Counted from the stretch's first letter, positions 24,196-35,685 are shown. The stretch: 64,000 nt of DNA from Raineyella sp034933565 (GCF_034933565.1 NZ_JAYFNG010000053.1:1-64000); one strand, 5' to 3'. Notes: generated from the letters alone by a model not told the origin. Made by a program: numbers and translations.

Positions 24196-25784
24196 TCCCC
24201 GGGCTCGCCCTCACCCGGATCCAGCTGTGGGCACTCCTGGTGGGCATGGGCCGCCGGACCCGTACCCGACGCCGCTGGTCGGTGGCCGTGCTGGTCACGA
24301 TCATCACCGCCATGACCGCGGGCCTCAGCTCCGTCTACTCGGCCGGCCTCGCAGTGGCGCTCGACCGGGTCGGCGCGGCCGATCTGGTCCTGGTGATCAT
24401 CTCCGCACTGGCGGCGTTCGGAGCGCTCTCGGCCGGCACCTTCGGCGTGAGCCGGTCGGCGCTGGGCGGCCGTGACGACACCCTGCTGCTCAGCCTGCCG
24501 CTGCGCCCCCGCACCATCGTCCTGGCGAAACTCGCCGCGGTCGCGCTGCAGAACATCCTGCTCATCGTCGTCGCCATGGTGCCCAGCGGGGTGGTGTGCG
24601 CACAGTACGTCGCCGTCCCCGGCTGGTTCTGGCCGGCGCTGGTCGTCGGGGCGATCCTGGTGGCACTGGCCGTCACCGCGCTGTCGATGGCCCTGGCGCT
24701 GCTGTTCACCGTGGCCACTCCGTGGCGTCGCGGACGGTCCCTGGCCAACGTCACGATCCTGGTGGTCACGGCGGCGCTGTCGCTCGCCCTCGTCCCGGGC
24801 GTACGCCACATCCAGGACCTGCTGGGCAGCGACCCCGCCGCCCTGCGAGCCGTCCTGCAGTCCTGGGCCTGGCCCTTCATGGCCCTGCGCGATCTCACTC
24901 TCGACGGGTCGGTGGGCGCCGCGGCGGTCCTCCTGCTGATCGGCCTGGTGCCGTTCTGCCTGGTCGCCTGGCTGCTGTCGCTCGTCTACGTCCCGCTCGT
25001 CGTCGGCCGGCCCGACACCGCACCCACGACCTCCCGGGTCGACCTCACCGCCCTGGGCGTCCGGACGCCGTTCCACGCCCTGCTCCGCCGGGAGGCCCAC
25101 AGGTTCTTCACCAGCACCGTCTACGTGGTGAACAGCGGTTTCGGCGTGATCATGCTGCTGGTCGGCGCCGGATGGCTCATCATCGCCGGTGGTCTGCCGG
25201 AGCCGGTGCGCGCGATGTCCGCCGCGCTGGACGTCCCGCTTCCCGTCCTGGCGGCCGTCGTGCTCGCCCTGCTGCCGGCTCTGACCTGTACGACGGCCCC
25301 GAGCATCTCCCTGGAGGGCGACCGGCTGTGGATCCTGCGCGCCGCACCCGTCGACCCGTCCGTGGTGCTGGCGGCGAAGGCGGCGCTCAACCTGCTGGTG
25401 GTGTTGCCGGCCCTCGTTCCACTCGCCCTGGTGCTGGCCGTCCTCACCGGAGCGGGACCGGTCGACGGGGCGCTGCTGCTGCTCATCGCCGCCCTCGTCA
25501 CCGTGCTCGTGGCGGAGCTGGGGCTGGTCACCAACCTGCTGTGGCCGGTGCTCGACGCCCCCGGCGACGCGATCGTCGTCAAGCAGAGCGTGAGCGTGCT
25601 GGTCGCCCTGCTGGTCGGCTTCGCCGGCAGCGTGCTGCTGAGCATGGTCGGGCTCGCGGCGGCACCGGTGATCGGCTCGACCGGGGCGCTGCTGGCGATG
25701 CTGGTGACCGTGACGACCGGGGCCGTGGCCCTGTTCGCGGCGCTGCGTACGTGGGGCATCAAGGCCTTCACGCGGCTGGGCTGA
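24192..25784 (+). CDS. ABC-2 type transporter permease
   Basis: Integral membrane protein of 530 aa with about twelve hydrophobic helices in two similar halves, partner of the preceding ATPase. The substrate cannot be told from sequence; paired permeases of this size often export lipids or peptides. The ATG overlaps the ATPase stop by four bases, so translation is coupled and the upstream frameshift should reduce or abolish its supply. The last 12 bases of the gene, including the stop, begin an 18-bp tandem array. Confidence 0.8.
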   Translation: MIPGLALTRIQLWALLVGMGRRTRTRRRWSVAVLVTIITAMTAGLSSVYSAGLAVALDRVGAADLVLVIISALAAFGALSAGTFGVSRSALGGRDDTLLLSLPLRPRTIVLAKLAAVALQNILLIVVAMVPSGVVCAQYVAVPGWFWPALVVGAILVALAVTALSMALALLFTVATPWRRGRSLANVTILVVTAALSLALVPGVRHIQDLLGSDPAALRAVLQSWAWPFMALRDLTLDGSVGAAAVLLLIGLVPFCLVAWLLSLVYVPLVVGRPDTAPTTSRVDLTALGVRTPFHALLRREAHRFFTSTVYVVNSGFGVIMLLVGAGWLIIAGGLPEPVRAMSAALDVPLPVLAAVVLALLPALTCTTAPSISLEGDRLWILRAAPVDPSVVLAAKAALNLLVVLPALVPLALVLAVLTGAGPVDGALLLLIAALVTVLVAELGLVTNLLWPVLDAPGDAIVVKQSVSVLVALLVGFAGSVLLSMVGLAAAPVIGSTGALLAMLVTVTTGAVALFAALRTWGIKAFTRLG

Positions 25785-25862
25785 CCGGCACGGCTGGGCT
25801 GAGCGACACGGGCGAGCTGACCGACCAGGCCGAACTGCACCGGACGAGCGGCTGAACCGGGC
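25773..25862 (+). repeat. 18-bp degenerate tandem array starting inside the permease stop region
   Basis: Five consecutive 18-mers (25773, 25791, 25809, 25827, 25845). Units 1 and 2 share CGGCTGGGCTGA exactly; later units drift. The TGA of unit 1 is the gene's stop, and units 2 and 3 repeat it in the same frame. Confidence 0.7.
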
Positions 25863-25928
25863 TGAACGGCCCGGTCGTGCGGCAGCTCGCCCCGAGGCGG
25901 TTCCACCCGGAGGTTCCGCCTGGCCCGG

Positions 25929-26240
25929 TCAGCCCCAGCCGAGCAGCCGGGTCAGGGCGGCGGCCACCGCGCCCAGCACCACCACCAGCAGGAACGGGGC
26001 CCGCAGCGCCAGCGCCACCACGGCCACCACGAGTGCCACCACCCGGGCGTCCAGGACCAGCGCCGGACCGCTGGCGAACGTGTTCGTCACCACCAGCGCC
26101 GACAGCAGACCGATGGTGAGCACCGTCGTCAGCCGGGTCATCGCCGGGTGCTCGAGCACCCGGTCGGGCACCAGGTAGCCCGAGACCTTGAGTCCGTACG
26201 CGGCCAGGCAGGCCAGCACGATCCATCCCCAGAGGCTCAT
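25929..26240 (-). CDS. azlD: branched-chain amino-acid exporter small subunit AzlD
   Basis: Membrane protein of 103 aa with three or four helices, small subunit of the AzlCD pair that exports branched-chain amino acids or analogues. The family pattern AYGLKVSGYLVPDRVL is visible near residues 14-29. ATG at 26240 overlaps the azlC stop by four bases (ATGA). The longer ORF reading upstream is out of context. Confidence 0.88.
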   Translation of the reverse strand: MSLWGWIVLACLAAYGLKVSGYLVPDRVLEHPAMTRLTTVLTIGLLSALVVTNTFASGPALVLDARVVALVVAVVALALRAPFLLVVVLGAVAAALTRLLGWG

Positions 26241-26959
26241 CGTGGCCTCCCCCGCCCCGGACGGGCGCGGCCCGGGCGGTGCGCCGGACGGGAGCGGCCC
26301 GGACCCCACAGCGACCACCCCACGGCCACCACGGCGGCCGCCAGGATCGGGATGCCGGCCGGGACGAACGGCGTGGCCAGGGCGGTGACGAGACCGCAGA
26401 CCACGGCGACGGAGCCCGCCTCGCGGCGGCGCAGGCGCGGCCAGAGCAATCCCGCGAAGGCGGCGACGGCGGCCCCGTCGAGCCCCCAGGCCCGCGGGTC
26501 GCCCAGCGCGGCGCCGACCAGGGCGCCGACCAGGGTGAACAGGTTCCACAGCACGAAGACGCCGAGGCCGGTGGTCCAGAATCCGCGCCGTACCTCGACC
26601 GGCTCGACCTGACTGGCGCCGACTGCTGTCGACTCGTCGATGGTCAGCTGGGCGGCGACGAAGCGGTGCCAGCCGCTCGGTCGCAGCCGGGCGTTCATCG
26701 AGACTCCGTACACGGCGTTGCGCACCCCCAGAAGGGTCGCGGCGAGTGTCGCGGTCATCCCGCCCCCACCACCGGCGATGGTGCCGATGAAGGCGAACTG
26801 GGACCCACCGGTGAACATCAGCAGGGAGAGCGCGCAGGTCTGCCAGATGGTCAGGCCGGCGGCGACGGCGAGTGCGCCGAAGGAGACCCCGTACAGCCCG
26901 GTCGCCAGCGAGACCGACAGTCCCAGCCTGACGACGGGCGATCTCAGCGGGGCGAGCAC
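26237..26959 (-). CDS. azlC: branched-chain amino-acid exporter large subunit AzlC
   Basis: Membrane protein of 240 aa with about seven helices, large subunit of AzlCD. Family motifs: TGLYGVSFGALA, SLLMFTGGSQFAF and ATLLGVRNAVYG. GTG at 26959 gives the usual length; an in-frame ATG at 27028 would run into the amidase gene. It starts ten bases after the amidase stop, so the three genes are probably one transcript. The C-terminus ends in an Arg/Pro-rich tail. Confidence 0.88.
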   Translation of the reverse strand: MLAPLRSPVVRLGLSVSLATGLYGVSFGALAVAAGLTIWQTCALSLLMFTGGSQFAFIGTIAGGGGGMTATLAATLLGVRNAVYGVSMNARLRPSGWHRFVAAQLTIDESTAVGASQVEPVEVRRGFWTTGLGVFVLWNLFTLVGALVGAALGDPRAWGLDGAAVAAFAGLLWPRLRRREAGSVAVVCGLVTALATPFVPAGIPILAAAVVAVGWSLWGPGRSRPAHRPGRARPGRGRPR

Positions 26960-26969
26960 CCCGGCGAGT

Positions 26970-28517
26970 CTAGGTGACCGGTGTCCACTCACCGGCCAGC
27001 AGTCGACGGGTGAGCGCCACCAGGGCATGGTCGCTGCCCACCGGGCCGATCAGGCTCAGCCCGACCGGCAGCCGGCGCCGGGTCAGCAGCGGGACGGTCA
27101 GGGTGGGGAGCCCGCCCAGCGGGGCGATCGCCGCCAACTGGGCGCTGCGCTGCCGGCCGCGCCGCCCGGCCGCCCCACCGAGGTCACGGGTCGGAGCGAC
27201 GGTGGCGGTCGTCGGCACGATCAGCACCCCGTTGCCGACGGCTTCGGCGATGGCGGCCCGGGCCGCGGCCTGGGCCCGCCGGACCCGTTCCGCCCCGTCG
27301 GCCAGGACGGCCCGTCCGGCCCGCAGCACCGCCGCAGTCTCCGGCTCCAGGGGCTGGGGACCGGCCAGGGCCCAGTCGCCGAACCGGACGGCCGCCTCCA
27401 GGTCACGGACATCCCGCAGCGTGTCGCCCCACCCGGCCAGGGTGCTGCGGGACAGTGCGACCAGTCGCATCGGCGCCAGCTCACTGTCCCAGCGCCCGGT
27501 GACGGCCTCGACGGCCCGGACGACGTCCGGATCGGCCAGTTCCAGCAGCTCGGGGCAGAGCAGCACCTCGTCGGGCTCCCGTCGCCCGGCCGCGGGCAAC
27601 AGGGTCTCGGCGACCGTGGCCAGGGTCCCGAGATCACGAGTGGCCCAGGCGATCGTGTCGAGGGAGGGTGCGACGGTGGTGACTCCGTCGGTCGGCACCA
27701 GGCCGTGGGTGGTCCGCAGTGCGAAGAGTCCCTGGTAACAGGCGGGCGCGAGCAGGGAGCCCCCGCTGTCGGTGCCGACCGCGATGTCGGCCTGGCCCTG
27801 CGCGACGGCGGCCGTCGGCCCGGACATGGACCCGCCCGGGATGCGGTCGACCGCCCGGACGTTCACCGGCATCCCCGCGGGACCGGCACCGGTGGTCCCC
27901 AGGGTGAGTTCATCGACCCGGGCCAGTCCGACGATCCGTGCCCCGGCCTGCAGGATGGCCTCCACGACGGCCGCCGAGGCGGGTGCCGGGACATCCGCGG
28001 CCAGCACGGCGGCGCTGCCGAGAGCGGTCCGGTGGCCGGCGACCCGGATGACGTCGGCGAGAGCGATACCCAGCCCGTCGAGGGCCCCTGGCCCGGTCGG
28101 ACCGACCAGTGGGGTGCCGGCCTCCCGCCAGATCCGGGCGTCCACCGCCGGGACCGGGGTGTCGACGTGGGCCGAGGCGATCCGCCAGCCGTCCGGCGTA
28201 CGCTCCCACAGCAGGGTCATCACCCCCCGTCCACCGCCGGGAGCGCGATGGGTCACGGTGATCAGGGTGCCCTCCGGCCCGATCTCGCGCATGTGGGTCT
28301 GGACCAGCCCCTCGATCGCCGGCAGCGGGTCGGCCCGTACGGCCTCGACCACCTGGGCGAAGCCGACCACCATACCGCCGCCACGGCCGAGCAGGGTCTG
28401 CTCGCCGGGCACGAAGAAGCGCTCCACCAGCCGCGGGTCACCGGCGCCCAGCGCGGCGAGGAACTCGCGGAACATCGGTGCCAGACCGGCGTCGTGGCTC
28501 GGCATGCGTGGGGTCAC
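26970..28517 (-). CDS. AtzH-like domain fused to amidase-signature domain; catalytic Lys replaced by Leu
   Basis: Two-domain protein of 515 aa. Residues ~10-130 resemble the AtzH/SnoaL-like cone fold; ~140-515 are an amidase-signature domain. The cis-serine S230 (GGSMSGP) and nucleophile S254 (TDSGGSLLAPA) are present. The lysine of the Ser-cisSer-Lys triad, expected where the family reads GK(T)N..DE, is L198 in VGLARVDEL. It may be catalytically dead or use another base. TAGCGT six bases before the GTG indicates a leaderless start. Substrate unknown; it heads the azlCD transcript. Confidence 0.78.
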   Translation of the reverse strand: MTPRMPSHDAGLAPMFREFLAALGAGDPRLVERFFVPGEQTLLGRGGGMVVGFAQVVEAVRADPLPAIEGLVQTHMREIGPEGTLITVTHRAPGGGRGVMTLLWERTPDGWRIASAHVDTPVPAVDARIWREAGTPLVGPTGPGALDGLGIALADVIRVAGHRTALGSAAVLAADVPAPASAAVVEAILQAGARIVGLARVDELTLGTTGAGPAGMPVNVRAVDRIPGGSMSGPTAAVAQGQADIAVGTDSGGSLLAPACYQGLFALRTTHGLVPTDGVTTVAPSLDTIAWATRDLGTLATVAETLLPAAGRREPDEVLLCPELLELADPDVVRAVEAVTGRWDSELAPMRLVALSRSTLAGWGDTLRDVRDLEAAVRFGDWALAGPQPLEPETAAVLRAGRAVLADGAERVRRAQAAARAAIAEAVGNGVLIVPTTATVAPTRDLGGAAGRRGRQRSAQLAAIAPLGGLPTLTVPLLTRRRLPVGLSLIGPVGSDHALVALTRRLLAGEWTPVT

Positions 28518-28523
28518 GCCACC

Positions 28524-28529
28524 ACGCTA
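28524..28529 (-). promoter_or_regulatory. leaderless -10 element (TAGCGT) for the amidase gene
   Basis: TAGCGT on the minus strand ends six bases before the GTG at 28517. Confidence 0.5.
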
Positions 28530-28661
28530 ACCGCCGGACCGGTCCGGTGTCCCCGGAAGCGGCGTACGGCAACCTTCCCGGAGGACCGCTCACGACGCCG
28601 GTGCCCCCACGGCGCCCACCCACCGGACCGGTCAGCTCGCGCACCGGTGCCGCCTTGGCAC

Positions 28662-28697
28662 GGGGCCGGTCGGGTGGTCCCCCCCCCGACCGGCCCC
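28662..28697 (-). terminator. acnA terminator
   Basis: Perfect 13-bp stem (28662-28674 with 28685-28697) and a ten-base C-rich loop, about 20 bases after the acnA stop on the minus strand. Confidence 0.8.
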
Positions 28698-28717
28698 GGT
28701 CGTCGACGAGCAGCTGA

Positions 28718-31396
<2,679 letters not shown>

Positions 31397-31421
31397 GAAT
31401 ACAGCTCCCTCGACAGTTTTC

Positions 31422-31435
31422 TCTTGACGTCAAGA
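31422..31435. promoter_or_regulatory. 14-bp perfect palindrome upstream of acnA
   Basis: TCTTGACGTCAAGA, identical on both strands. It contains TTGACG, which could double as a -35 box, and lies in the acnA leader. Likely an operator; the divergent Rrf2 protein is the obvious candidate but unproven. Confidence 0.5.
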
Positions 31436-31587
31436 TATCACGGCTTCCCGTGCTCTGACGATCCAACCACGTCACCGCGGCACGCGCAGCCCGCCACCCA
31501 ACATCACCTCAGGGACCATGTACCTCGGCTGCCCATCATCACCTCAAGGCGCCCGTCGCGGCTCCCGTATCGGCACGGCCCTACCCG

Positions 31588-31593
31588 TAGGAT
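31588..31593 (+). promoter_or_regulatory. leaderless -10 element (TAGGAT) for the rrf2 gene
   Basis: TAGGAT ends six bases before the GTG at 31600; there is no Shine-Dalgarno sequence. Confidence 0.55.
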
Positions 31594-31599
31594 GACGGC

Positions 31600-32058
31600 G
31601 TGAACCTCTCCGCGCGCACCGAATACGCTGTCCGCGCCATGGTGCACCTGGCCACCGCCGATCCGTCGGAACCGGTGACCCTGGACTCCGTCACCCAGCA
31701 GGAGGACCTGCCCCGTAAGTTCATGGAGGCGATCTTCGCCGATCTGCGCCGCGGCGGCCTGATCACCAGCCTGCGCGGGTCCAGGGGCGGCTATTTCCTC
31801 GCCCGCGGGGCCGATGAGATCACCATCGGCGACATCATGCGCACCGTCGACGGCCCCCTCTGGGAGGTCCGGGGGCTGCGTCCCCAGGACACCGAGTACC
31901 GCGGCGCCACCCAGCACCTGCCGACCCTGTGGGTCGCCGTCCGGGCCTCACTGCGCGCGGTCCTGGACTCGACCACGCTCGCCCAACTGGCCAGCGGTCA
32001 CTTCAACCAACTGGTCACCGACCTGACCACGGGCGGGGAGGCCTGGGCGAACCACTGA
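31600..32058 (+). CDS. Rrf2-family transcriptional regulator without cluster cysteines
   Basis: Winged-helix regulator of 152 aa. The Rrf2 N-terminus is clear (LSARTEYAVRAMVHLA) with the wing SLRGSRGGYFLAR. The three cysteines that hold the Fe-S cluster in IscR, NsrR and RsrR are all absent; the protein has no cysteine at all, so any effector is something else. GTG start, leaderless. It is divergent from acnA with a shared 200-bp intergenic region that includes a perfect palindrome. Regulation of acnA is an inference. Confidence 0.88.
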   Translation: MNLSARTEYAVRAMVHLATADPSEPVTLDSVTQQEDLPRKFMEAIFADLRRGGLITSLRGSRGGYFLARGADEITIGDIMRTVDGPLWEVRGLRPQDTEYRGATQHLPTLWVAVRASLRAVLDSTTLAQLASGHFNQLVTDLTTGGEAWANH

Positions 32059-32180
32059 CGTCCACCGACCGCGTCCGCACGCCAGGCGCCCGCCACCGGT
32101 TCCTCCCCGTACGACCAGGCATCGGCACCACCGGGCCTCTCGGCTGCCCCACCCGGCGTTCCCGTCGCGGGCGGGCCGGC

Positions 32181-33395
32181 TCAGGCCGGCACGCAGGTCG
32201 CCACGCACTCCACGTGGTGGGTGTTCGGGAACAGGTCGAAGGCCCGCAGCGACGCCAGTTCGTAGCCCTGGCGGCGGAGCCGGCCCAGATCACGGCCGAG
32301 TGCGGCCGGGTCGCAGGCGACGTAGGCGATCGCCCTCGGGTTGCGGTCGGCCACGGCGTCGATGACGTCCTTGCCGGCACCGGTCCGTGGCGGGTCCAGC
32401 ACCACCAGGTCGGTGGCGCGGGGCATCCGGCGCAGCACTCGGTCGACCCGGCCGGCGGTGAACCGGGCGCCCGGCACGTTCGCCTGGGCCAGTTCGATCG
32501 CCCGCCTGTCGACCTCGACACCCCACATCCGCACGCCGGCGTCCCCCAGCGCGCCGGCGAACAGACCGACCCCGCAGTAGAGATCGAAGCCCCGCTCCCC
32601 CTCCTGGGGTGACACCGCCTGCAGCACCGCGTCCACCAGGGTGTCGGCGGCGTACGGGTGGACCTGCCAGAAGCCGTCGGCGTCGACCCGCCAGTCGCGC
32701 CCGGCGGCCCGTTCGACGAGGTCACGCGTGCCCTCGGTGACCACGCCGTCGACCAGCACCGTCGTGGCCCCGCGCGCCGCGGTGACGACGCGCAGCGCGT
32801 GCTCGTCCGGATCGCCGAGGGCGCCGGCCAGGGCGTGCGGGTCGGGTTGGGCGGCGACCGCGAGTGGGCAGCCGCCGGCCGGGACGTCGATCAGGTCCTT
32901 GCTCCGGTGTACCCGCATCGCCGCGGCGCCCCCCCGGGCGATGTACGCCATCCGGGTCCGCCAGCCGAAGGAGCCGCCGGGCAGTTCCTCGACCTCGACC
33001 TCGACGTCCAGCCCGGCGAGGTGGGAGAGCTGTTCGCGGACGACGGCCGCCTTGAGGCCGCGCTGGGTGGCCGGATCGGCGTGCTGGAAGTCGCAGCCCC
33101 CGCACATCCCCGGCCCGGCGACCGGGCAGCGCGGAGTGATCCGTCCGGGGACCGCCTGCAGGACCTCGACGGCATCGCCGCGCCAGAACCGGTCGTGGGT
33201 GGTGTCGGTGATGGCCACCCGAACGGTCTCACCGGGCAGCGCGTGCCGGACGAAGATCACCCGCCCGTCGAGGCGGGCGACGCAGTGGCCACCATGGGCG
33301 ACCGGACCGACCTCGACCGGGCCGACGACACTCCCCACCACGATGGTGGGGTCGGCGGATGCGGGACCGGCGACGCCGGCGGCATTGTCCGTCAT
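32181..33395 (-). CDS. class I SAM-dependent RNA 5-methyluridine methyltransferase, TrmA/RlmD type
   Basis: Enzyme of 404 aa: an N-terminal TRAM/OB domain, a [4Fe-4S] motif (CPVAGPGMCGGCDFQ), a central domain, and a Rossmann methyltransferase with DLYCGVGLFAGALGD. The nucleophilic cysteine lies in YVACDPAALGRDL. Whether it targets rRNA or tRNA is not evident. It starts two bases after the DUF3710 stop, as the last gene of DUF3093-dut-DUF3710-methyltransferase. Confidence 0.9.
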   Translation of the reverse strand: MTDNAAGVAGPASADPTIVVGSVVGPVEVGPVAHGGHCVARLDGRVIFVRHALPGETVRVAITDTTHDRFWRGDAVEVLQAVPGRITPRCPVAGPGMCGGCDFQHADPATQRGLKAAVVREQLSHLAGLDVEVEVEELPGGSFGWRTRMAYIARGGAAAMRVHRSKDLIDVPAGGCPLAVAAQPDPHALAGALGDPDEHALRVVTAARGATTVLVDGVVTEGTRDLVERAAGRDWRVDADGFWQVHPYAADTLVDAVLQAVSPQEGERGFDLYCGVGLFAGALGDAGVRMWGVEVDRRAIELAQANVPGARFTAGRVDRVLRRMPRATDLVVLDPPRTGAGKDVIDAVADRNPRAIAYVACDPAALGRDLGRLRRQGYELASLRAFDLFPNTHHVECVATCVPA

Positions 33396-33397
33396 GG

Positions 33398-34243
33398 TCA
33401 GCCCTGGATGGCGGTCGACTGGCCGGTCGGGTCCGGCAGGACCCGCCGCTGTGCCTCGGCCCCGGCCTGGGCCGCCACCTCCGCCTGGGTCGCAGCCCGG
33501 ACCTGCTCGTCGAGTTCCGGCGGCAGGGTGAGCGCGAGGATGCTGCCGGGCGGCATCGGCAGGTCGCCGCGGCGTACGACCGTGTCACGCAGCACCTCGC
33601 GCAACTCGGCGGTGACCGCCTCGTCCGCGTAGTCGATCGCGGCCCGGCCGTAGACGACGGCCCGCAGCGCCCAGCGCGGTCCCTCGATCATCAGCATCCG
33701 GGTCGGCTGCAGCCCCTGCTGGCCCTCGGGGGTGACCACCGGCATCATCCGGCGGACCTCGACCCCGAACGGTCCCTCGGCCAGCTCAGCGGTGCCGCCC
33801 TGCTGGCGGGCGGCCTCGGCCACCTCCTCGCGGACGTCGGCCCACAGTCCGCCGCTGCGGGGGGCGGCGTAGACACTCAGCTCCATCGCGGACTCGTCGT
33901 GGAGCAGCAGCACGGCGGTCGCCCGGGCAGAGGTCTGCTCGACCTGGAAACGCACCTCCATGCCGTCGATCGGGGTGATCACCAGGGCCCCGAGATCCAT
34001 CCGGCCGACCGGGTCGCTCTCGAGGTCGACCTCGTCGATGTCGAACGGACCGTCCTCGCGCCAGTCTCGGGCATCCACCGCGGCCCACGGGTCGTCCTGG
34101 GCGGCCCCACGCCAATCGGTGGGCTCCCCCGTCCCGGCGGCCTTCTCGTCGGTGCCGGTCCCGGTCGCCTGCTCGGTGTCGGGGCGCTCCTCCTGCGGGT
34201 CGGCGCCGTCCTTGCGCGCCGTGCGCTTGCGTCCGAAGATCAT
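33398..34243 (-). CDS. DUF3710 domain-containing protein (Rv2696c-like)
   Basis: Soluble protein of 281 aa. Residues 1-55 are charged and low complexity; ~60-255 form the DUF3710 domain, including GPFDIDEVDLESDPVGRMDLG. No enzymatic motif and no membrane segment. The ATG overlaps the dut stop (ATGA). dut, DUF3093 and DUF4193 as neighbours reproduce Rv2696c-Rv2699c. Function unknown. Confidence 0.87.
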   Translation of the reverse strand: MIFGRKRTARKDGADPQEERPDTEQATGTGTDEKAAGTGEPTDWRGAAQDDPWAAVDARDWREDGPFDIDEVDLESDPVGRMDLGALVITPIDGMEVRFQVEQTSARATAVLLLHDESAMELSVYAAPRSGGLWADVREEVAEAARQQGGTAELAEGPFGVEVRRMMPVVTPEGQQGLQPTRMLMIEGPRWALRAVVYGRAAIDYADEAVTAELREVLRDTVVRRGDLPMPPGSILALTLPPELDEQVRAATQAEVAAQAGAEAQRRVLPDPTGQSTAIQG

Positions 34244-34770
34244 GCGTTCTCCTGTCGTGCGGACGACCGGGTGCCGGTCGAACCGTGTCCATCGGTGCCA
34301 CGTTCCGAGGCCGGCAGGTCGGCGACCTCGAGGAAGGCGGCCCGCACCACCGGCTGGATCACCAGCTGGGCGATGCGATCACCGCGCCGGATCCTGATCG
34401 TCCGGTGCTGGTCAGTGTTGATCAGGCACACCTTGACCTCACCACGATATCCGGCATCCACCGTACCCGGACTGTTGACGATGCTGAGCCCCTCGCGGGC
34501 CGCCAGCCCCGATCGCGGGTGGACGAAGGCGGCCGTCCCGGGCGGGATCGCCAGCGCGATCCCGGTCCCGACCAGCTGTCGCTCGCCCGGTGCGAGATCG
34601 ACGTCCTCGGTGGCGTGCAGGTCGGCGCCCGCGTCGAGCGCCCGGGCGTACGAGGGCAACGGCAGACCCGGGTCGAGGCGCACGATGCTGATCGGGACGG
34701 TGCGCTCACCCGGGACGGTGCACCCATCCCGCTCGGTCCCGGGATCGGGGCGGCCCTCGGCGGCGCTCAT
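34240..34770 (-). CDS. dut: dUTP diphosphatase
   Basis: Hydrolyses dUTP to dUMP and pyrophosphate, keeping uracil out of DNA and supplying dTMP synthesis (176 aa, trimeric). The five dUTPase motifs include DAGADLHA, PRSGLAAREGL and VNSPGTVDAGYRGEV, and the C-terminus has a Gly/Ser-rich mobile arm. The first ~25 residues before VPISIVRL are an extra leader. The ATG at 34770 overlaps the DUF3093 stop by four bases. Confidence 0.95.
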   Translation of the reverse strand: MSAAEGRPDPGTERDGCTVPGERTVPISIVRLDPGLPLPSYARALDAGADLHATEDVDLAPGERQLVGTGIALAIPPGTAAFVHPRSGLAAREGLSIVNSPGTVDAGYRGEVKVCLINTDQHRTIRIRRGDRIAQLVIQPVVRAAFLEVADLPASERGTDGHGSTGTRSSARQENA

Positions 34771-35210
34771 CGGTGGGCCGCCCGGCGGATCGCGTCGGCC
34801 AGCTCCTCGGGGTGGCGCGAGCTGATCAACCAGTACGGATGGGGATCGGCGGGATCGGCGAGGGTCACCTCGACCACCCGGCGGATGTAGGGACGGGTGG
34901 CCAGGAACGCCTGGACATCGGCGCCGGCCCCCATCCGGTCCCGCGTCTCGTCCTCGGCCAGGGCCCGGGCGTCGGCGACGTAGCGCCACTCGAGCAGGTT
35001 GCGCCCGACCCGCAGCCCGGCCGGTTCGACGGCCACCCGGGTGCTGCCGGCGGCTGCGGCACCGGCTGCGACGGCGACCAGGGCGAGGGTGACCGAGGCG
35101 GCGATCCCCGGCGGCTGGTAGACGAAGTAGACGATCGCCACCGAGAGGATCAGACCGGCGATCACGACGATCCACCACCACGACAGCATCAGTCGTTCGC
35201 GATATGCCAC
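34767..35210 (-). CDS. DUF3093 family membrane protein (Rv2698-like)
   Basis: Protein of 147 aa with two N-terminal transmembrane helices (~9-28 and ~34-52) and a C-terminal domain containing EWRYVADARALAEDE and a PYWLISSRHPEELA end. GTG at 35210 keeps the AYRERL lead-in; ATG at 35189 is possible. It heads the dut operon and is divergent from the DUF4235 gene. Function unknown. Confidence 0.85.
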   Translation of the reverse strand: MAYRERLMLSWWWIVVIAGLILSVAIVYFVYQPPGIAASVTLALVAVAAGAAAAGSTRVAVEPAGLRVGRNLLEWRYVADARALAEDETRDRMGAGADVQAFLATRPYIRRVVEVTLADPADPHPYWLISSRHPEELADAIRRAAHR

Positions 35211-35294
35211 GGACCCACCTAACCATCTCCTTGCCCCCGGACGGCATCGCCACCCTAGGATGGACCCATCGCCCGGCTGTGAGAAGGGACTCCG

Positions 35295-35585
35295 ATGGCC
35301 ATCGCCGATGCACTCGTGTACAAGGTCTACACCGCCGTCGCCGGTGCGGCGGCCACGATGGTCGCCCACAAGGTGCTGACCGCCGGCTGGACCTACGTCA
35401 CCGGGGAGGAACCGCCGGAGCCGACCGACCCGGAGGCGGACGCCACCTCCGCCATCCTGTGGGCCCTGGCCAGCGCCGCCGGGCTGGCGGTCGCCCAGGT
35501 GGTGGCGCAGCGGATCGGCACCCGTTATCTCCTGTCCCGCGGTGGCAAGAAGCCCACGCCGCACCGGATCGCGATGAAGATCTGA
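35295..35585 (+). CDS. DUF4235 family small membrane-associated protein
   Basis: Protein of 96 aa matching DUF4235 over its length, with hydrophobic segments near residues 12-25 and 52-70 and a basic C-terminus. GAGAAGGGA precedes the ATG. A strong bidirectional terminator follows, so it is probably monocistronic. Function unknown. Confidence 0.85.
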   Translation: MAIADALVYKVYTAVAGAAATMVAHKVLTAGWTYVTGEEPPEPTDPEADATSAILWALASAAGLAVAQVVAQRIGTRYLLSRGGKKPTPHRIAMKI

Positions 35586-35643
35586 CGCACGACGCGCACT
35601 GTCGCCGACGCGCACTGCACCGGCACGGATGGAGGGAACGCCG

Positions 35644-35685
35644 AAGGGCTCAGGCGATCACACCCGGGTGATCACCTGAGCCCTT
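35644..35685. terminator. bidirectional terminator between DUF4235 and DUF4193 genes
   Basis: Inverted repeat of 19-base arms with one mismatch (AAGGGCTCAGG... with ...CCTGAGCCCTT) and a four-base loop, between convergent genes. Confidence 0.85.

Noticed and set aside
28662..28697. Replication origin or protein site because of the C-run and long palindrome
   Set aside because: Position just after the acnA stop and a perfect 13-bp stem with loop fit a terminator.
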